64,000 nt of DNA from CAXXOK01 sp964497495 (GTDB lineage: Bacteria; Bacillota; Clostridia; Christensenellales; Aristaeellaceae): positions 111,283-175,282 of the forward strand of contig CAZCCZ010000002.1 in NCBI GenBank assembly GCA_964497495.1, in the 5' to 3' direction. The notes under the pieces were generated by a model. That model searched no databases. It was not told the origin of the DNA and saw only the letters and a program-made list of their open reading frames with translations. Positions 1 to 8,678 of the stretch are shown in pieces; positions within the stretch are counted from its first letter, which is position 1; every line of letters begins with the position of its first letter. The translations under genes were made by a program, and so were the position numbers.

Positions 1-965
1 GTGCGGGTGATGAAGGCGTGCTCGCTGTGGGGGACCACCTGCTTGAGCAGCGCGAGGGCCTCGCGCTGGCGGCGGCGCAGCTCGTATTCCGCCTGCGCGA
101 GCGCGTCGCGGTCGGCGGGGCAGCCGTTCATCATAAAGTTGAGCTTGATGAACATGAAATAGTTGTCGTGCAGGGTCGTGGTGACCGTGTGCATGCCCAG
201 TTCCTTCGCCTTCTGGCCGAAAGCGGGGTCAAGCCGATCCCAGTTGCCGTCCACGCGGATGATCTGGTTGGGCTTGCCGTCCCTCACGCCGCGCGCGTAT
301 TCTTTGAGCGCGCCGTGCTCCTTCAGGTACCGGTAATACTCGTCGATGTCGATCCCGGCGATACCCATGCTGTTGGCTACCGGATAATCCGTCATTTCCG
401 TCAGCGGGGCCCCGGCGCGCGCGCACACGTCCCCGTAGCCGGTGGCGTCGACGAAGACTTTCGCCGTCAGGGCCTGGCAACCCCCGTGGGATTCCGTGAC
501 GATTGTTTTCACGGCGCCGTTCTGCTGCTCCGCGTCGACGACCAGGGTGTTCAGCAGCACGTCCACGCCCGCTTCGCGCAGCATTTCCAGCGCGAGCAGC
601 TTGTAAATCTCCACGTCCACGCACAGCGTGTCGGAATCGTAGCCGAAGTTCATCAGCGTTTCGTTGTGCCCGGACGCGCCGCCCGCCATTTCCAGACGGT
701 TGATGAACTCCTCCGGCAGGCCGCGGACAACCTTTTTCTTCTTAACACCCGGAAAAGCCTTGTACAGGTTGAAGAAGCTGTGCAGCCCGCAGCCGCCCTC
801 GGTCGCGATGCCGCCCGCGTACCCTTTCTGTTCCACTACCGCGGTCTTCGCGCCCAGCCTCGCGGCGGAGATCGCCGCGAAAACGCCGGCGGTTCCGCCA
901 CCGCATACGACGACGTCGTAGCTGCGGGCGGAAACCCGTTTCTCCGGCCTTACGTAATATTCCAA
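1..965 (-). CDS. FAD-dependent oxidoreductase, 3' end outside window
   Basis: Partial gene; 321 codons are visible and the C-terminus lies beyond base 1. The reading frame starts best at a TTG (965-963), seven bases after a GGAGGT site; the ATG just upstream is in another frame and stops after seven codons. Near the N-terminus is a Rossmann dinucleotide motif (VVVCGGGTAGVFAAISAAR), followed by GYAGGIATEGG and GLHSFFNLYKAFPG, which closely match the next gene, so the two are tandem paralogues (about 16 bases apart). The family (FAD_oxidored, PF12831 type) is known as flavin oxidoreductases of mostly unknown substrate. As the last visible gene of the importer operon it probably oxidises the imported compound or a product of the glycosidase-like protein. 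The family call is firm, the substrate unknown. Confidence 0.88.
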   Translation of the reverse strand, partial: MEYYVRPEKRVSARSYDVVVCGGGTAGVFAAISAARLGAKTAVVEQKGYAGGIATEGGCGLHSFFNLYKAFPGVKKKKVVRGLPEEFINRLEMAGGASGHNETLMNFGYDSDTLCVDVEIYKLLALEMLREAGVDVLLNTLVVDAEQQNGAVKTIVTESHGGCQALTAKVFVDATGYGDVCARAGAPLTEMTDYPVANSMGIAGIDIDEYYRYLKEHGALKEYARGVRDGKPNQIIRVDGNWDRLDPAFGQKAKELGMHTVTTTLHDNYFMFIKLNFMMNGCPADRDALAQAEYELRRRQREALALLKQVVPHSEHAFITR

Positions 966-981
966 ACTCTCATACCTCCGC

Positions 982-2358
982 TTACTCGCCCAAGTAGACG
1001 CCGTTCGCTTTCAGCGTTGCGCGAAGCGCCGCCACGTCCAGAGCCCGCGGCGCGCATCCGTTGCGCGCGCTCAGCGCCGCCGCCGTGCCCACCGCCTCGC
1101 CCTGCGCCATGCAGGACACGGTGTTACGGGTGGACATATGCGCGTCCCACGTGCCCGTGATCAGCCGGCCCGCGACCAGCAGGCCTTCCACGCGCTTGGG
1201 CAGCAGGGCGCGGTAGGGGATGCCGTAGCACTTGGCGTCCTTAATCATAATGCGCGGTGCGCAATCGTGGAAACCGTACAGCATCACTTCGTCGTCGAAC
1301 CGCGCGCCGTTGGTGATCTCCTCCAGGGACAGGTCGTACTCGCATTCGATTACGCGCGTATACCGTACGCCCAACCCGTTGGGAGTCCAGTTGACGTACG
1401 CGTGCTCGAACCCCGGAATGTACTTCACCAGCATCCGGGACAAATCCATCACCTGATGCCGAAGCGTGACGACCGCCCTGCTGGCCGCCTCGTTGTCGGT
1501 CACGTCCACGTTGCGCATATTGGCAATGTTGATATAGTTGAAGTTGTTGGCGTGGAAGGAGAAGCCCAGCGGCCCCCACATGGTGTTTTTCTGCATGAAC
1601 TCGGTGAAGCGCGGGTCTTTCTTCAGCTCGAAGCCCAGACGGATCACGTCGTCGTCGCCGTCTTTCGGCCCGCGGATGATCTGGGTGATCATATCCTTTT
1701 CTTCCAGATAGGCCACCAGCCGCTTCATATCCACGTTCATCATGCCGAACGGGAAGCCCACGGAGGTCGTTTCGTGCTTCTTCACGAAGCCCGCGCCCGC
1801 GAGGGCGGCCACGTCGCCGTCCCCCGTCGTATCCACGACCACTTTGGCGCGTATCGCTTCACGGCCCGACTTGCTTTCAATCACGACGCCTTCCACCGTG
1901 CCGCCGTCGCATATCGCCCCGGCGACCATGGCGTTCAGCAGGATCGTGACGCCGGCTTCTTCCAGCATGCGCAGAACTTCGTCTTTGAACGCTTCCCAGT
2001 CTACGAGGGTAATGACCGAGTCGTAATTGCCGCCCTTTTCCTGTTCCAGATGCCCGTACGAGCCGCCGCGGGCCACCAGCCGCGCGATGACCTCCTGCGG
2101 GATGCCGCGCACCAGCTGCCGCTTCTCGGCGCCCGGGAACGCCTTGTACAGATTGAAAAAGCTGTGCAGGGGGCCCGCTCCGCCGACGATCGTCCCGCCC
2201 ACGTAGCTGTTGCGGTCGATCAGGATCGTCCGCGCGCCGTTCCGGGCGGCGGCCAGCGCCGCTACGAACCCGGCGGTGCCTCCGCCGCAAACCGCGACGT
2301 CGCATTCGTAACGGACGGGCGTGCTGAGCGTCTCCCGGTAAATCTTGTCATTTTCCAT
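982..2358 (-). CDS. FAD-dependent oxidoreductase (PF12831 type)
   Basis: 458 residues, complete, ATG start after an AAGGAG site. The FAD-binding motif is VAVCGGGTAGFVAALAAARN at about residues 21-40, followed by DRNSYVGGTIVGGAGPLHS; a second nucleotide-fold strand (VVVDTTGDGDVAALAGAGF) lies near residues 172-190 and a C-terminal GLLVAGRLITGT motif near residue 395, the usual order for the family. There is no signal peptide or membrane segment, so it should be cytoplasmic. It is a paralogue of the downstream partial gene. It lies 22 bases after the glycosidase-like gene in the same operon, which implies a joint role in oxidising an imported carbohydrate-like substrate. Members of this family often sit in glycan-utilisation operons without a proven reaction, so no reaction is assigned. 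Confidence 0.92.
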   Translation of the reverse strand: MENDKIYRETLSTPVRYECDVAVCGGGTAGFVAALAAARNGARTILIDRNSYVGGTIVGGAGPLHSFFNLYKAFPGAEKRQLVRGIPQEVIARLVARGGSYGHLEQEKGGNYDSVITLVDWEAFKDEVLRMLEEAGVTILLNAMVAGAICDGGTVEGVVIESKSGREAIRAKVVVDTTGDGDVAALAGAGFVKKHETTSVGFPFGMMNVDMKRLVAYLEEKDMITQIIRGPKDGDDDVIRLGFELKKDPRFTEFMQKNTMWGPLGFSFHANNFNYINIANMRNVDVTDNEAASRAVVTLRHQVMDLSRMLVKYIPGFEHAYVNWTPNGLGVRYTRVIECEYDLSLEEITNGARFDDEVMLYGFHDCAPRIMIKDAKCYGIPYRALLPKRVEGLLVAGRLITGTWDAHMSTRNTVSCMAQGEAVGTAAALSARNGCAPRALDVAALRATLKANGVYLGE

Positions 2359-2380
2359 GGATATCGGCTCCTTCCAATTC

Positions 2381-4936
2381 TTAAGCCTCCGTCCGGATAA
2401 CCGCGTACGGATAGGGCTGCCGCGGATGGTAAACGCCGGGATACATCGCGCAGTCGCCGCCCGGGAGCTGGACCGTCACGTACGCCATGATGTCCCACGC
2501 GGGGTCCACCGCTTCGGCCGGGATTTCGGCGGCGTAAACGCCGTCCCCCGTGCGCGTCATCGTCACGGTATTGAAATTGCCGCGGAGCTGGTTCACGTCG
2601 CGGTAATGCAGCACGGGTTCCGTTGGGAAATCCAGCATGCCGATCCCGTATGCCCGAACGGTCGCCGGGCATCCGCTCTTTGCGGTTTCGGGAATATCCG
2701 CCGTGAACGGATAGGCGCCCGCGCAGGCTGCTTCTTCGGCGGACGGCGCGGCGGACTGCTCTCCCAGCAGCTTTTTTACGCTCTGACGGTCGCGTTCCAG
2801 TTCCACGGTCAGGTCGCGCCACGTGCCGCGGCGCGTGATGGAACCGGCCGAACTGAAATCCAGATCGTGATAATACGTCTGAACGCCGAGTGCCGAAAGC
2901 GTCTCCCACGTTCCTACGGCGCGATCCAGCCACTTGTCGCAGGACGATAACCAGGACGGAACGCCGGTCTCCCGCCAGCAGGCCAGCGCGTAGGCCGCGC
3001 GAATCTTTTGGGCGTGGTAGAGGCTCAGGTAAGCCGTCATCCGCATATCCAGGCACGCGGCCCGCAGTTCCGGCGAAGCGGAGCTTTTTTCCAGCCGTTC
3101 CACGTCGGCCAGCACGGCTTCGGACAGGTCTTGCAGCCACTGCGAATACTGTTTGGGGGTATACTTGCCCTGCACGGCCCCCGTTGAGTACACGTCGTGG
3201 GCGAACTCGTCGATGCCGTAGAACAGGCCGTGGTCGCTGGGCTCGGTCGACCCGTAGGTAATGGCGTCGTAAAAATCGAAAGAGGCGATCTGGTTGATGT
3301 TGTTCTCGGCGAACAGCGCCCAACCCGTGTTCAGCTCCGTCCAGTACCGAAGAGACGGATGTACCGGCATGTGAACGGTGGTGATCAGCGGAATAATGCG
3401 GCTGGAAAGGGAAAGCGCATGTTCCGCCAGCGCGCCCGTTTCCTTGCCGAAGCGCCGGGTAAACTCGGAGGTCCAGATTTCGCTGTCCGCGTGGACGTTG
3501 TACCCGACCCGGCCGTACAGGGTGTACCACAGCCAGAACCTTTCGTCCTCCCAGCGATCCTGTTGCAGTTCGGGATCGTTGAAAATCTTCCAGGGCTCCC
3601 GGTGGGAAAGCTCGTGCCCGTATTTCAGCGACAGAGGCGCGTTCACCTGAAAGCCCGTAGCGCCGGAAAGGGAGCAGCTCTGGGAGAAACGGCGCGCGTA
3701 CTCGGCGTCGCCCCAGAGAAAAAGGTTCGTGGAGCCGTAATTCCACAGCCGGAAAATAACGTCGTACTTCTTCGGCTTGCGCAGCATATCCGCATACGAA
3801 TACCGGCGGGAATGGTTATAGTTGTCCAACTGCTCTTGTTCTTCCGTGCGCATGACCGACAGGTGATAGGGGAGCGCCGCGTGCTCGCACCAGTACTTGG
3901 TGGGTACCTCCACGTCCAGCCCGAGCCCCTGCGCGTGATCCACGATGGACTCGGTCAGCCCCTTGGCACGAAGATCCAGCGTAAAGCGCTTGCCCAACTG
4001 TTTCCCGGCTTCCGCCACCGCGTCGGCGTTGTGGTTCCAGAAATCTTCCGCCGAAACCTGCGAGCCCACGCCGGACTCGTGGTTGACGCGGAACTGCACG
4101 ATGTCGATGCCCGGAACGGCCTTAAGCAGCTCGACCATCCCCCGGTAGCAATACTCGCTCAGTTCCGTTTCCGCTTGCGGAAGATTCTCCACCAGCGATT
4201 CCTGCTCCGTCGTCCAGGGCCGCTGCTGCCACGTGGCGAAGACGAATTTCATGCCGTACTGGTGGCAAAGCGCCACGATGGTCTGCAGCATCGCCAGGTT
4301 GTCCCGCTGCGAGGTGTGTACGTTGGCCGTGAGGCCGACTTTTTCAAACCCGGGCACCGGCAGGATGAACGGATACGGCGGGGACATGTAGGCGGTGTCG
4401 AAACCCACGATAAGGCAGAAGCGGTTGAAGCGCGCCGCGGCCAGACGCTTGAAATAGTAGTGCCAGAAATCCTGCGACAGGAACCATTCGTTGTCCAGAT
4501 GCCCCAGAAGATAGCGATCCATGCAGCGAACGGCGTTGTCCGGCTTTTCCGTCATATCGGCCGCCTGCTCGACGGCGTCGACGCCGTAAAGCCGGATCTT
4601 GCGGGCCATGTCCAGCAGGAGATAGAGCAGGCCGTTCTCGTCGGAACCCGTCAGAAGCAGGGCCCGGCAGGCGTGTGCGTCGACGTTGAAGCAGCCCAGC
4701 GCCTCGGGCGCGTTCGGCACAGCCCTGCCGTTGCTTTCCAGAAGCATCTTGACCGTGTACTCGCCGGCAAGCCCGACGACCACCAGCCGTTCGTCCGGCC
4801 GAAGCCCGTTCGGCACGCACGGAACGGGCCGGAACGCGATCTCTTTTTCCTTCAAAGCCTGAAGCAGTTCCGTCGTTCCCGTCTGGATCACCTTGGTGGG
4901 GTCGGCCGGAAGCAAAATAAGTAACGTCACGATCAT
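2381..4936 (-). CDS. Large glycoside-hydrolase-like protein of unknown specificity
   Basis: 851 residues from the ATG at 4936; an in-frame TTG seven codons upstream is possible, but the AAGGCGGG site is better placed for the ATG. Residues 1-110 look like the alpha/beta domain that precedes the barrel in GH67/GH20-type enzymes (ILLPADPTKV, LVVVGLAGEY). The middle resembles a TIM barrel, with the strand-like stretches YFKRLAAARFNRFCLIVGFD and IDIVQFRVNHESGVG and many conserved-looking Trp, Asp and Glu. The last 190 residues look like a separate beta domain. No signal peptide, so it acts inside the cell on an imported oligosaccharide or glycoside. It sits between the importer and two FAD oxidoreductases. 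I recognise the fold type, not a numbered family; catalytic residues are not assigned. Confidence 0.85.
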   Translation of the reverse strand: MIVTLLILLPADPTKVIQTGTTELLQALKEKEIAFRPVPCVPNGLRPDERLVVVGLAGEYTVKMLLESNGRAVPNAPEALGCFNVDAHACRALLLTGSDENGLLYLLLDMARKIRLYGVDAVEQAADMTEKPDNAVRCMDRYLLGHLDNEWFLSQDFWHYYFKRLAAARFNRFCLIVGFDTAYMSPPYPFILPVPGFEKVGLTANVHTSQRDNLAMLQTIVALCHQYGMKFVFATWQQRPWTTEQESLVENLPQAETELSEYCYRGMVELLKAVPGIDIVQFRVNHESGVGSQVSAEDFWNHNADAVAEAGKQLGKRFTLDLRAKGLTESIVDHAQGLGLDVEVPTKYWCEHAALPYHLSVMRTEEQEQLDNYNHSRRYSYADMLRKPKKYDVIFRLWNYGSTNLFLWGDAEYARRFSQSCSLSGATGFQVNAPLSLKYGHELSHREPWKIFNDPELQQDRWEDERFWLWYTLYGRVGYNVHADSEIWTSEFTRRFGKETGALAEHALSLSSRIIPLITTVHMPVHPSLRYWTELNTGWALFAENNINQIASFDFYDAITYGSTEPSDHGLFYGIDEFAHDVYSTGAVQGKYTPKQYSQWLQDLSEAVLADVERLEKSSASPELRAACLDMRMTAYLSLYHAQKIRAAYALACWRETGVPSWLSSCDKWLDRAVGTWETLSALGVQTYYHDLDFSSAGSITRRGTWRDLTVELERDRQSVKKLLGEQSAAPSAEEAACAGAYPFTADIPETAKSGCPATVRAYGIGMLDFPTEPVLHYRDVNQLRGNFNTVTMTRTGDGVYAAEIPAEAVDPAWDIMAYVTVQLPGGDCAMYPGVYHPRQPYPYAVIRTEA

Positions 4937-4988
4937 TATGGAATCCCGCCTTCTCAAATATATTGCGTTTGCAAGCCGTATGGAAGAA

Positions 4989-5828
4989 TCAGTCTTTCAG
5001 GCCGCTGCTGGCGATGCCGGCCACGAACTGCTTTTGAAAGATCATGAACACGGTGAAAATGGGGATCAGGGAGCAGACCGAAGCCGCCAGAATCGCGCCG
5101 TAGCTGGCGGAGTTGTCGTCCTTGAAGAAGTTCAAGCCGAGCGGGATCGTCGCCAGCGCCTTGCTGCGGATGTAGACCAGCGGCGCGGAGTACTCGTTCC
5201 ACGAGGACACGAACATGAAGATGACCAGCGCGCTGACCGCAGAGGTGGAAAGCGGCAGGATGATCCTCACGAACGTCGAGAAATGGCCTGAACCGTCGAT
5301 TTTCGCGGCTTCGCTGAACTCGTCGGGGATGGACATGAAGAACTGCCGGAGCATGAAGGTGCCGAAGGCCGTGAACATGGCGGGCAGGATCAGCGCGGCG
5401 TGCGTATTGTACAGGCCGATGGTCTTGAAGAGCACGAAACGGGGAATCAGCATCATCTGCGTGGGGAAGGCGAGCGTGGAAAGATAGATGAGGAAGATCA
5501 CCTCGCGGCCCTTGAACTTGATCTTGGCGAACGCGTAGGCGGCCAGCGCGCTGGTCACCACGTCGCCCAGCAGGCTAAGGCCCGTAACCTTTACGGAGTT
5601 CAGGAAGAACGTCAGGAACGGAACGTCCGAATTCCACACCCGGTTGTAGTTGGCCCACGTGATTTTGGAAGGGATCCATTCGATCGGGAAGTTGAAAATC
5701 TGGTTGTCCGGCTTAAAGGAGGACGACAGCATCCAGACGAACGGCAGGACCATGATGACGGACAGCGCGCCCAGTATGACGGTCCAGATCGTTTTGGTAA
5801 TGATACGTTTGCTTTTCAGCGTCATCAT
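4989..5828 (-). CDS. CUT1 sugar ABC transporter permease (MalG-like)
   Basis: 279 residues, the usual length, with six hydrophobic segments and the cytoplasmic EAA loop (EAAKIDGSGHFSTFVRIILP) that docks onto the ATPase. The C-terminal GIASSGLKD ending is typical of MalG/AraQ-type permeases. It starts at an ATG-ATG pair behind a GGAGG site, four bases after the partner permease. With the partner it should form the membrane pore that takes substrate from the binding protein encoded upstream. No ATPase gene is present in the operon, as is common in Clostridia where one MsmK-type ATPase serves several CUT1 importers. Substrate unknown. Confidence 0.93.
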   Translation of the reverse strand: MMTLKSKRIITKTIWTVILGALSVIMVLPFVWMLSSSFKPDNQIFNFPIEWIPSKITWANYNRVWNSDVPFLTFFLNSVKVTGLSLLGDVVTSALAAYAFAKIKFKGREVIFLIYLSTLAFPTQMMLIPRFVLFKTIGLYNTHAALILPAMFTAFGTFMLRQFFMSIPDEFSEAAKIDGSGHFSTFVRIILPLSTSAVSALVIFMFVSSWNEYSAPLVYIRSKALATIPLGLNFFKDDNSASYGAILAASVCSLIPIFTVFMIFQKQFVAGIASSGLKD

Positions 5829-5832
5829 GGGT

Positions 5833-6768
5833 CTACGCCTCCTTCATCTTTTTCATGTTGTTCTGGATCATTTTCCCGATGGAGAAAATGAACACCAGCA
5901 GGAACAGCACCCAGGACATCGCCGTGGCGTAGCCGATATCGTTGTTCAGGAACGCCGTTTTATAAATATAGTAGACCAGAACGGACGACGAGTCGCCGGG
6001 GCCGCCCTTGGTCATGACCTGCACGGTTTCGAACACCTGGAAGGAATTGATGAACGAGATGATGATCAGGAAGAACATCGTGTTGGACAGTGAGGGAATG
6101 GTGATTTTGAAAAACTGCTGGATCTTGTTGGCTCCGTCGATCTCCGCGGCTTCGTACAGGGCGTTCGGGATGCCCTGAAGCCCGGCCAGAACGATGATGA
6201 TGTTGTAGCCGATGCGCTGCCAGATGCCGACGATGATGATGGAGAGCAGGGACGTGCGCGTCGAGTTCAGCCATTTCGGAGGGTCCGCGACCCCGACGGA
6301 GGTCAGGAACTGGTTGATGGGCCCGAAAGAGGGAAGGAACAGGATCATCCAGACCATGGAAACGGCGACGATCGACGAGATATTCGGCAGATAAAAGGCC
6401 AGCCGCAGGACGCCCTTTCCGTATACGTGCTTGTTGAGCAGCACGCCCAGGATCAGCGCCAGAAAAATGGCGACCGGCACGAGCACTAAACTGTAGATGA
6501 CGGTGTTGATAAGGGACTGTACGAAGGTCGAATCGGCGGGAAGCCGCATATAGTTGCTGAAACCCACGAATTTCAGGTTGGAAATGCTGGAGGCGAAGTT
6601 CCATTTTGAAAAGCTCAAACCGGCCGCCATCAGGATCGGCACCAGTTTGAAAAACACGTACCCGATAAAGTTCAGGCTGATAAACGCCCAGCCGGCAAGG
6701 TTCTCCCTTGTGGAAAGACGAATGCTTCGCTCGCGCCTGATGGCGGGTTTATCTGCTGTTGTGAACAT
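5833..6768 (-). CDS. CUT1 sugar ABC transporter permease (MalF-like)
   Basis: 311 residues with six membrane segments and an EAA loop (EAAEIDGANKIQQFFKITIP); the phrase PNISSIVAVSMVWMILF is typical of the first permease of CUT1 systems. The N-terminal 30 residues are charged and cytoplasmic. It is 105 bases downstream of the binding-protein gene and four bases upstream of the second permease, so the three make one importer. Expected to act in the cytoplasmic membrane as half of the heterodimeric pore. Confidence 0.93.
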   Translation of the reverse strand: MFTTADKPAIRRERSIRLSTRENLAGWAFISLNFIGYVFFKLVPILMAAGLSFSKWNFASSISNLKFVGFSNYMRLPADSTFVQSLINTVIYSLVLVPVAIFLALILGVLLNKHVYGKGVLRLAFYLPNISSIVAVSMVWMILFLPSFGPINQFLTSVGVADPPKWLNSTRTSLLSIIIVGIWQRIGYNIIIVLAGLQGIPNALYEAAEIDGANKIQQFFKITIPSLSNTMFFLIIISFINSFQVFETVQVMTKGGPGDSSSVLVYYIYKTAFLNNDIGYATAMSWVLFLLVFIFSIGKMIQNNMKKMKEA

Positions 6769-6873
6769 ATCTTCGATCCCCTTCCGATAGAATAACCCCC
6801 GCCAAACAGAGGAAGCCTGTACCTCCGGCGGTCCGGGATATACCGGAGGTACAGGTGCCGGTTTTGCGCGCTG

Positions 6874-8223
6874 TTAATTCACGCCGGCCGTGATAGCGGC
6901 GTCGCCTTCGGACTTGATGCTCGCCAGAGCGTCCTCGGGCGCCATCTCGCCGGTGAAGACGAGGGTCATGTACTTGCGAACGGCTTCGTTAATCGTTACC
7001 TGGCCGACGCTGATGGTGTTGTCCTTGCTGACCAGGCTGCGGTCGCGGGCCATCACGCTCATGGCCATGTCGTAATCCAGGCCCGGCTTCTCCGAGAAGA
7101 TGATCTTGTTGAAAGCTTCTTTTTCTTCAGCGGTCTTCAGCTGATAGCCGGGATGCATGCCCTTGTTGCCCGCGAACAGTTCCGCGTGCGTGAGGGTCAG
7201 GTACTTGAGCGCTTCCCAGGAAGCCTGGGCGTCCGGAGCGCTGGCCGGGATGCTGGCGGTAGACGTGTAGCAGGTGGTCACGGTCGCGCCGCCGTCGACG
7301 GTGGGCATATCCGCAAGGCCGATGTCCGTTCCCTCGGGGATTTCGCCGTAGCTGGACTTGAGGTACAGGCAGCCGTACACGGGGGCGACCCACATCGCGT
7401 ACTTACCGTTGTACAGGCCGGCCATACCGGTGGGATCCTTGTAGTACTGCAGCGCCATGTAATCGGCGTAGGGAACCACGCACTTGTCTTCCATCGCGAG
7501 CTTATAGAAGAAGTTCAGGCTGTCCTTCATTTCCTGGGTGTCGAAGGTCGTGGCGGTAAGGTCGCTGGTGTAATAGGCGAAGGTGCCGAGTTTCTGCCGG
7601 GCGATCGTATCCCAGTAGTTGTCCCCGTCGCCGTCGCACAGGTCCATCATCGCGCCGTACACTTTATCGGCGCCTTCGCCGTGCGTGAGCTTGATGGCCG
7701 TCTGGCGGAAGTCTTCCCACGTCCAGCCCTCGGAGGGGTAAGCGACGCCGGCTTCGTCGAACATCTTCTTGTTGAACCAGACCATATTGATGTTGTTGCA
7801 ATACGGAATGGCGTAGTAGTCGCCGTTGATGTTCATCGTCTTCTCGATGGAGGGGCCCATGATGTCTTCGTAGGTCCAACCCTCCTGGTCAAAGAACTGC
7901 TTCAGGCCCATGTATACGCTGTCGTCCGCGCGGGTGCGCAGATCCATCGCGCTGGCCTGCGTCATCACGTTGATCGGCTCGCCGGAGGACAGCGCCGTGT
8001 TGATGGTCAGCGTGGCGGCGTCCGCCAGCTTCTCATAAACCATTTCGTACTTACCGGCGAAATCGGTGTTAAACTGCGATACGAGCGCCTCCAGGTTGGC
8101 GGGGTTGGTCCACGCGTACAGATGAACCGTCTCGGGGGTTCCGGACGCCAGCGCGCCGGAGGTCAGGGTGCATAAAAGAATCAGCGACAAGAGGATCGAT
8201 GTGAGTTTCCTTGAATTTCTCAT
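6874..8223 (-). CDS. Extracellular solute-binding protein, family 1
   Basis: 449 residues from the ATG at 8223, eight bases after an AAGGAG site; the frame is open to a GTG three codons upstream, which is less well placed. The N-terminus has a signal sequence (MRNSRKLTSILLSLILLCTL) ending near ALA-S, without a clear lipobox. The mature part matches the family 1 sugar-binding layout (VHLYAWTNPANLEALVSQFN; GWTWEDFRQTAIKLT near residue 160). It captures the substrate at the cell surface for the two permeases downstream. It is the first gene of the operon, behind the promoter at 8371-8398 and the IclR-type operator at 8335-8359. Substrate cannot be read from the sequence. Confidence 0.93.
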   Translation of the reverse strand: MRNSRKLTSILLSLILLCTLTSGALASGTPETVHLYAWTNPANLEALVSQFNTDFAGKYEMVYEKLADAATLTINTALSSGEPINVMTQASAMDLRTRADDSVYMGLKQFFDQEGWTYEDIMGPSIEKTMNINGDYYAIPYCNNINMVWFNKKMFDEAGVAYPSEGWTWEDFRQTAIKLTHGEGADKVYGAMMDLCDGDGDNYWDTIARQKLGTFAYYTSDLTATTFDTQEMKDSLNFFYKLAMEDKCVVPYADYMALQYYKDPTGMAGLYNGKYAMWVAPVYGCLYLKSSYGEIPEGTDIGLADMPTVDGGATVTTCYTSTASIPASAPDAQASWEALKYLTLTHAELFAGNKGMHPGYQLKTAEEKEAFNKIIFSEKPGLDYDMAMSVMARDRSLVSKDNTISVGQVTINEAVRKYMTLVFTGEMAPEDALASIKSEGDAAITAGVN

Positions 8224-8334
8224 ACAGCACACTCCTTCTTTGTTATGGGGAACCGTGGATTAACCAATTAACGCATGATCGTCTCCCGATATGATACATC
8301 CTCCTCTCTCGTTACGGAAGACGGATGATGCTTG

Positions 8335-8359
8335 GTTCACATAGTGAAATTCAATTTCA
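8335..8359. promoter_or_regulatory. IclR-type operator, three half-sites
   Basis: Three half-sites 10 bases apart on the plus strand: GTTCA, TGAAA, TTTCA, separated by CATAG and TTCAA. The arrangement matches the site at 13100-13127 and shares its inverted-repeat core with 13255-13275. It lies about 5-29 bases downstream of the inferred transcription start of the importer operon, where a bound repressor would block transcription. The likely ligand is the IclR-family protein encoded at 9696-10475 (inference). Confidence 0.65.
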
Positions 8360-8370
8360 TTCGTAACCCC

Positions 8371-8398
8371 ATGATATCATAATCAGCGGAATAATCAA
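8371..8398 (-). promoter_or_regulatory. sigmaA-type promoter of the importer operon
   Basis: Minus strand: -35 TTGATT (8398-8393), 16-base spacer, -10 TATCAT (8376-8371). Transcription would start near 8364, giving a leader of about 140 bases before the binding-protein gene. Confidence 0.6.
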
Positions 8399-8678
8399 GA
8401 CTTTTACCAAAATAAACATCGAAATCTCGCACAAGCGAACGGAAAGGGAGCGCCACGCGGAGACGGAAAACGTCGCCGGCTCCCGCGGGTACGCGCCGCC
8501 CGGTCTGCGTCGGTTTACGACGTACCGATCGCGCCGCCGCCTTCTTTCCACGCCGTCCAACGCTCATCTCCTTCAAATGGCGGCCGTTCTTCCCGCCGCC
8601 CGCCGCCGCGGGCCGCCGGGAAACCGGAGGCTCCGCGCGCCCGCCGGTTTTTCGGACACCGGCCCAGTGAACTCTGTT

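Larger units (their letters stand above)
8224..8678. other. Intergenic stretch with promoter and operator
   Basis: The 455 bases between the binding-protein gene and the 2-hydroxyacid dehydrogenase gene hold the promoter and IclR-type operator listed separately. The rest (about 8400-8678) shows only short GC-rich open frames with no ribosome site or recognisable protein, and no strong terminator. Confidence 0.7.

Noticed and set aside
8337..8576. 79-codon minus-strand frame between importer and dehydrogenase
   Set aside because: It spans the promoter and operator and is rich in Arg without a domain; probably chance.
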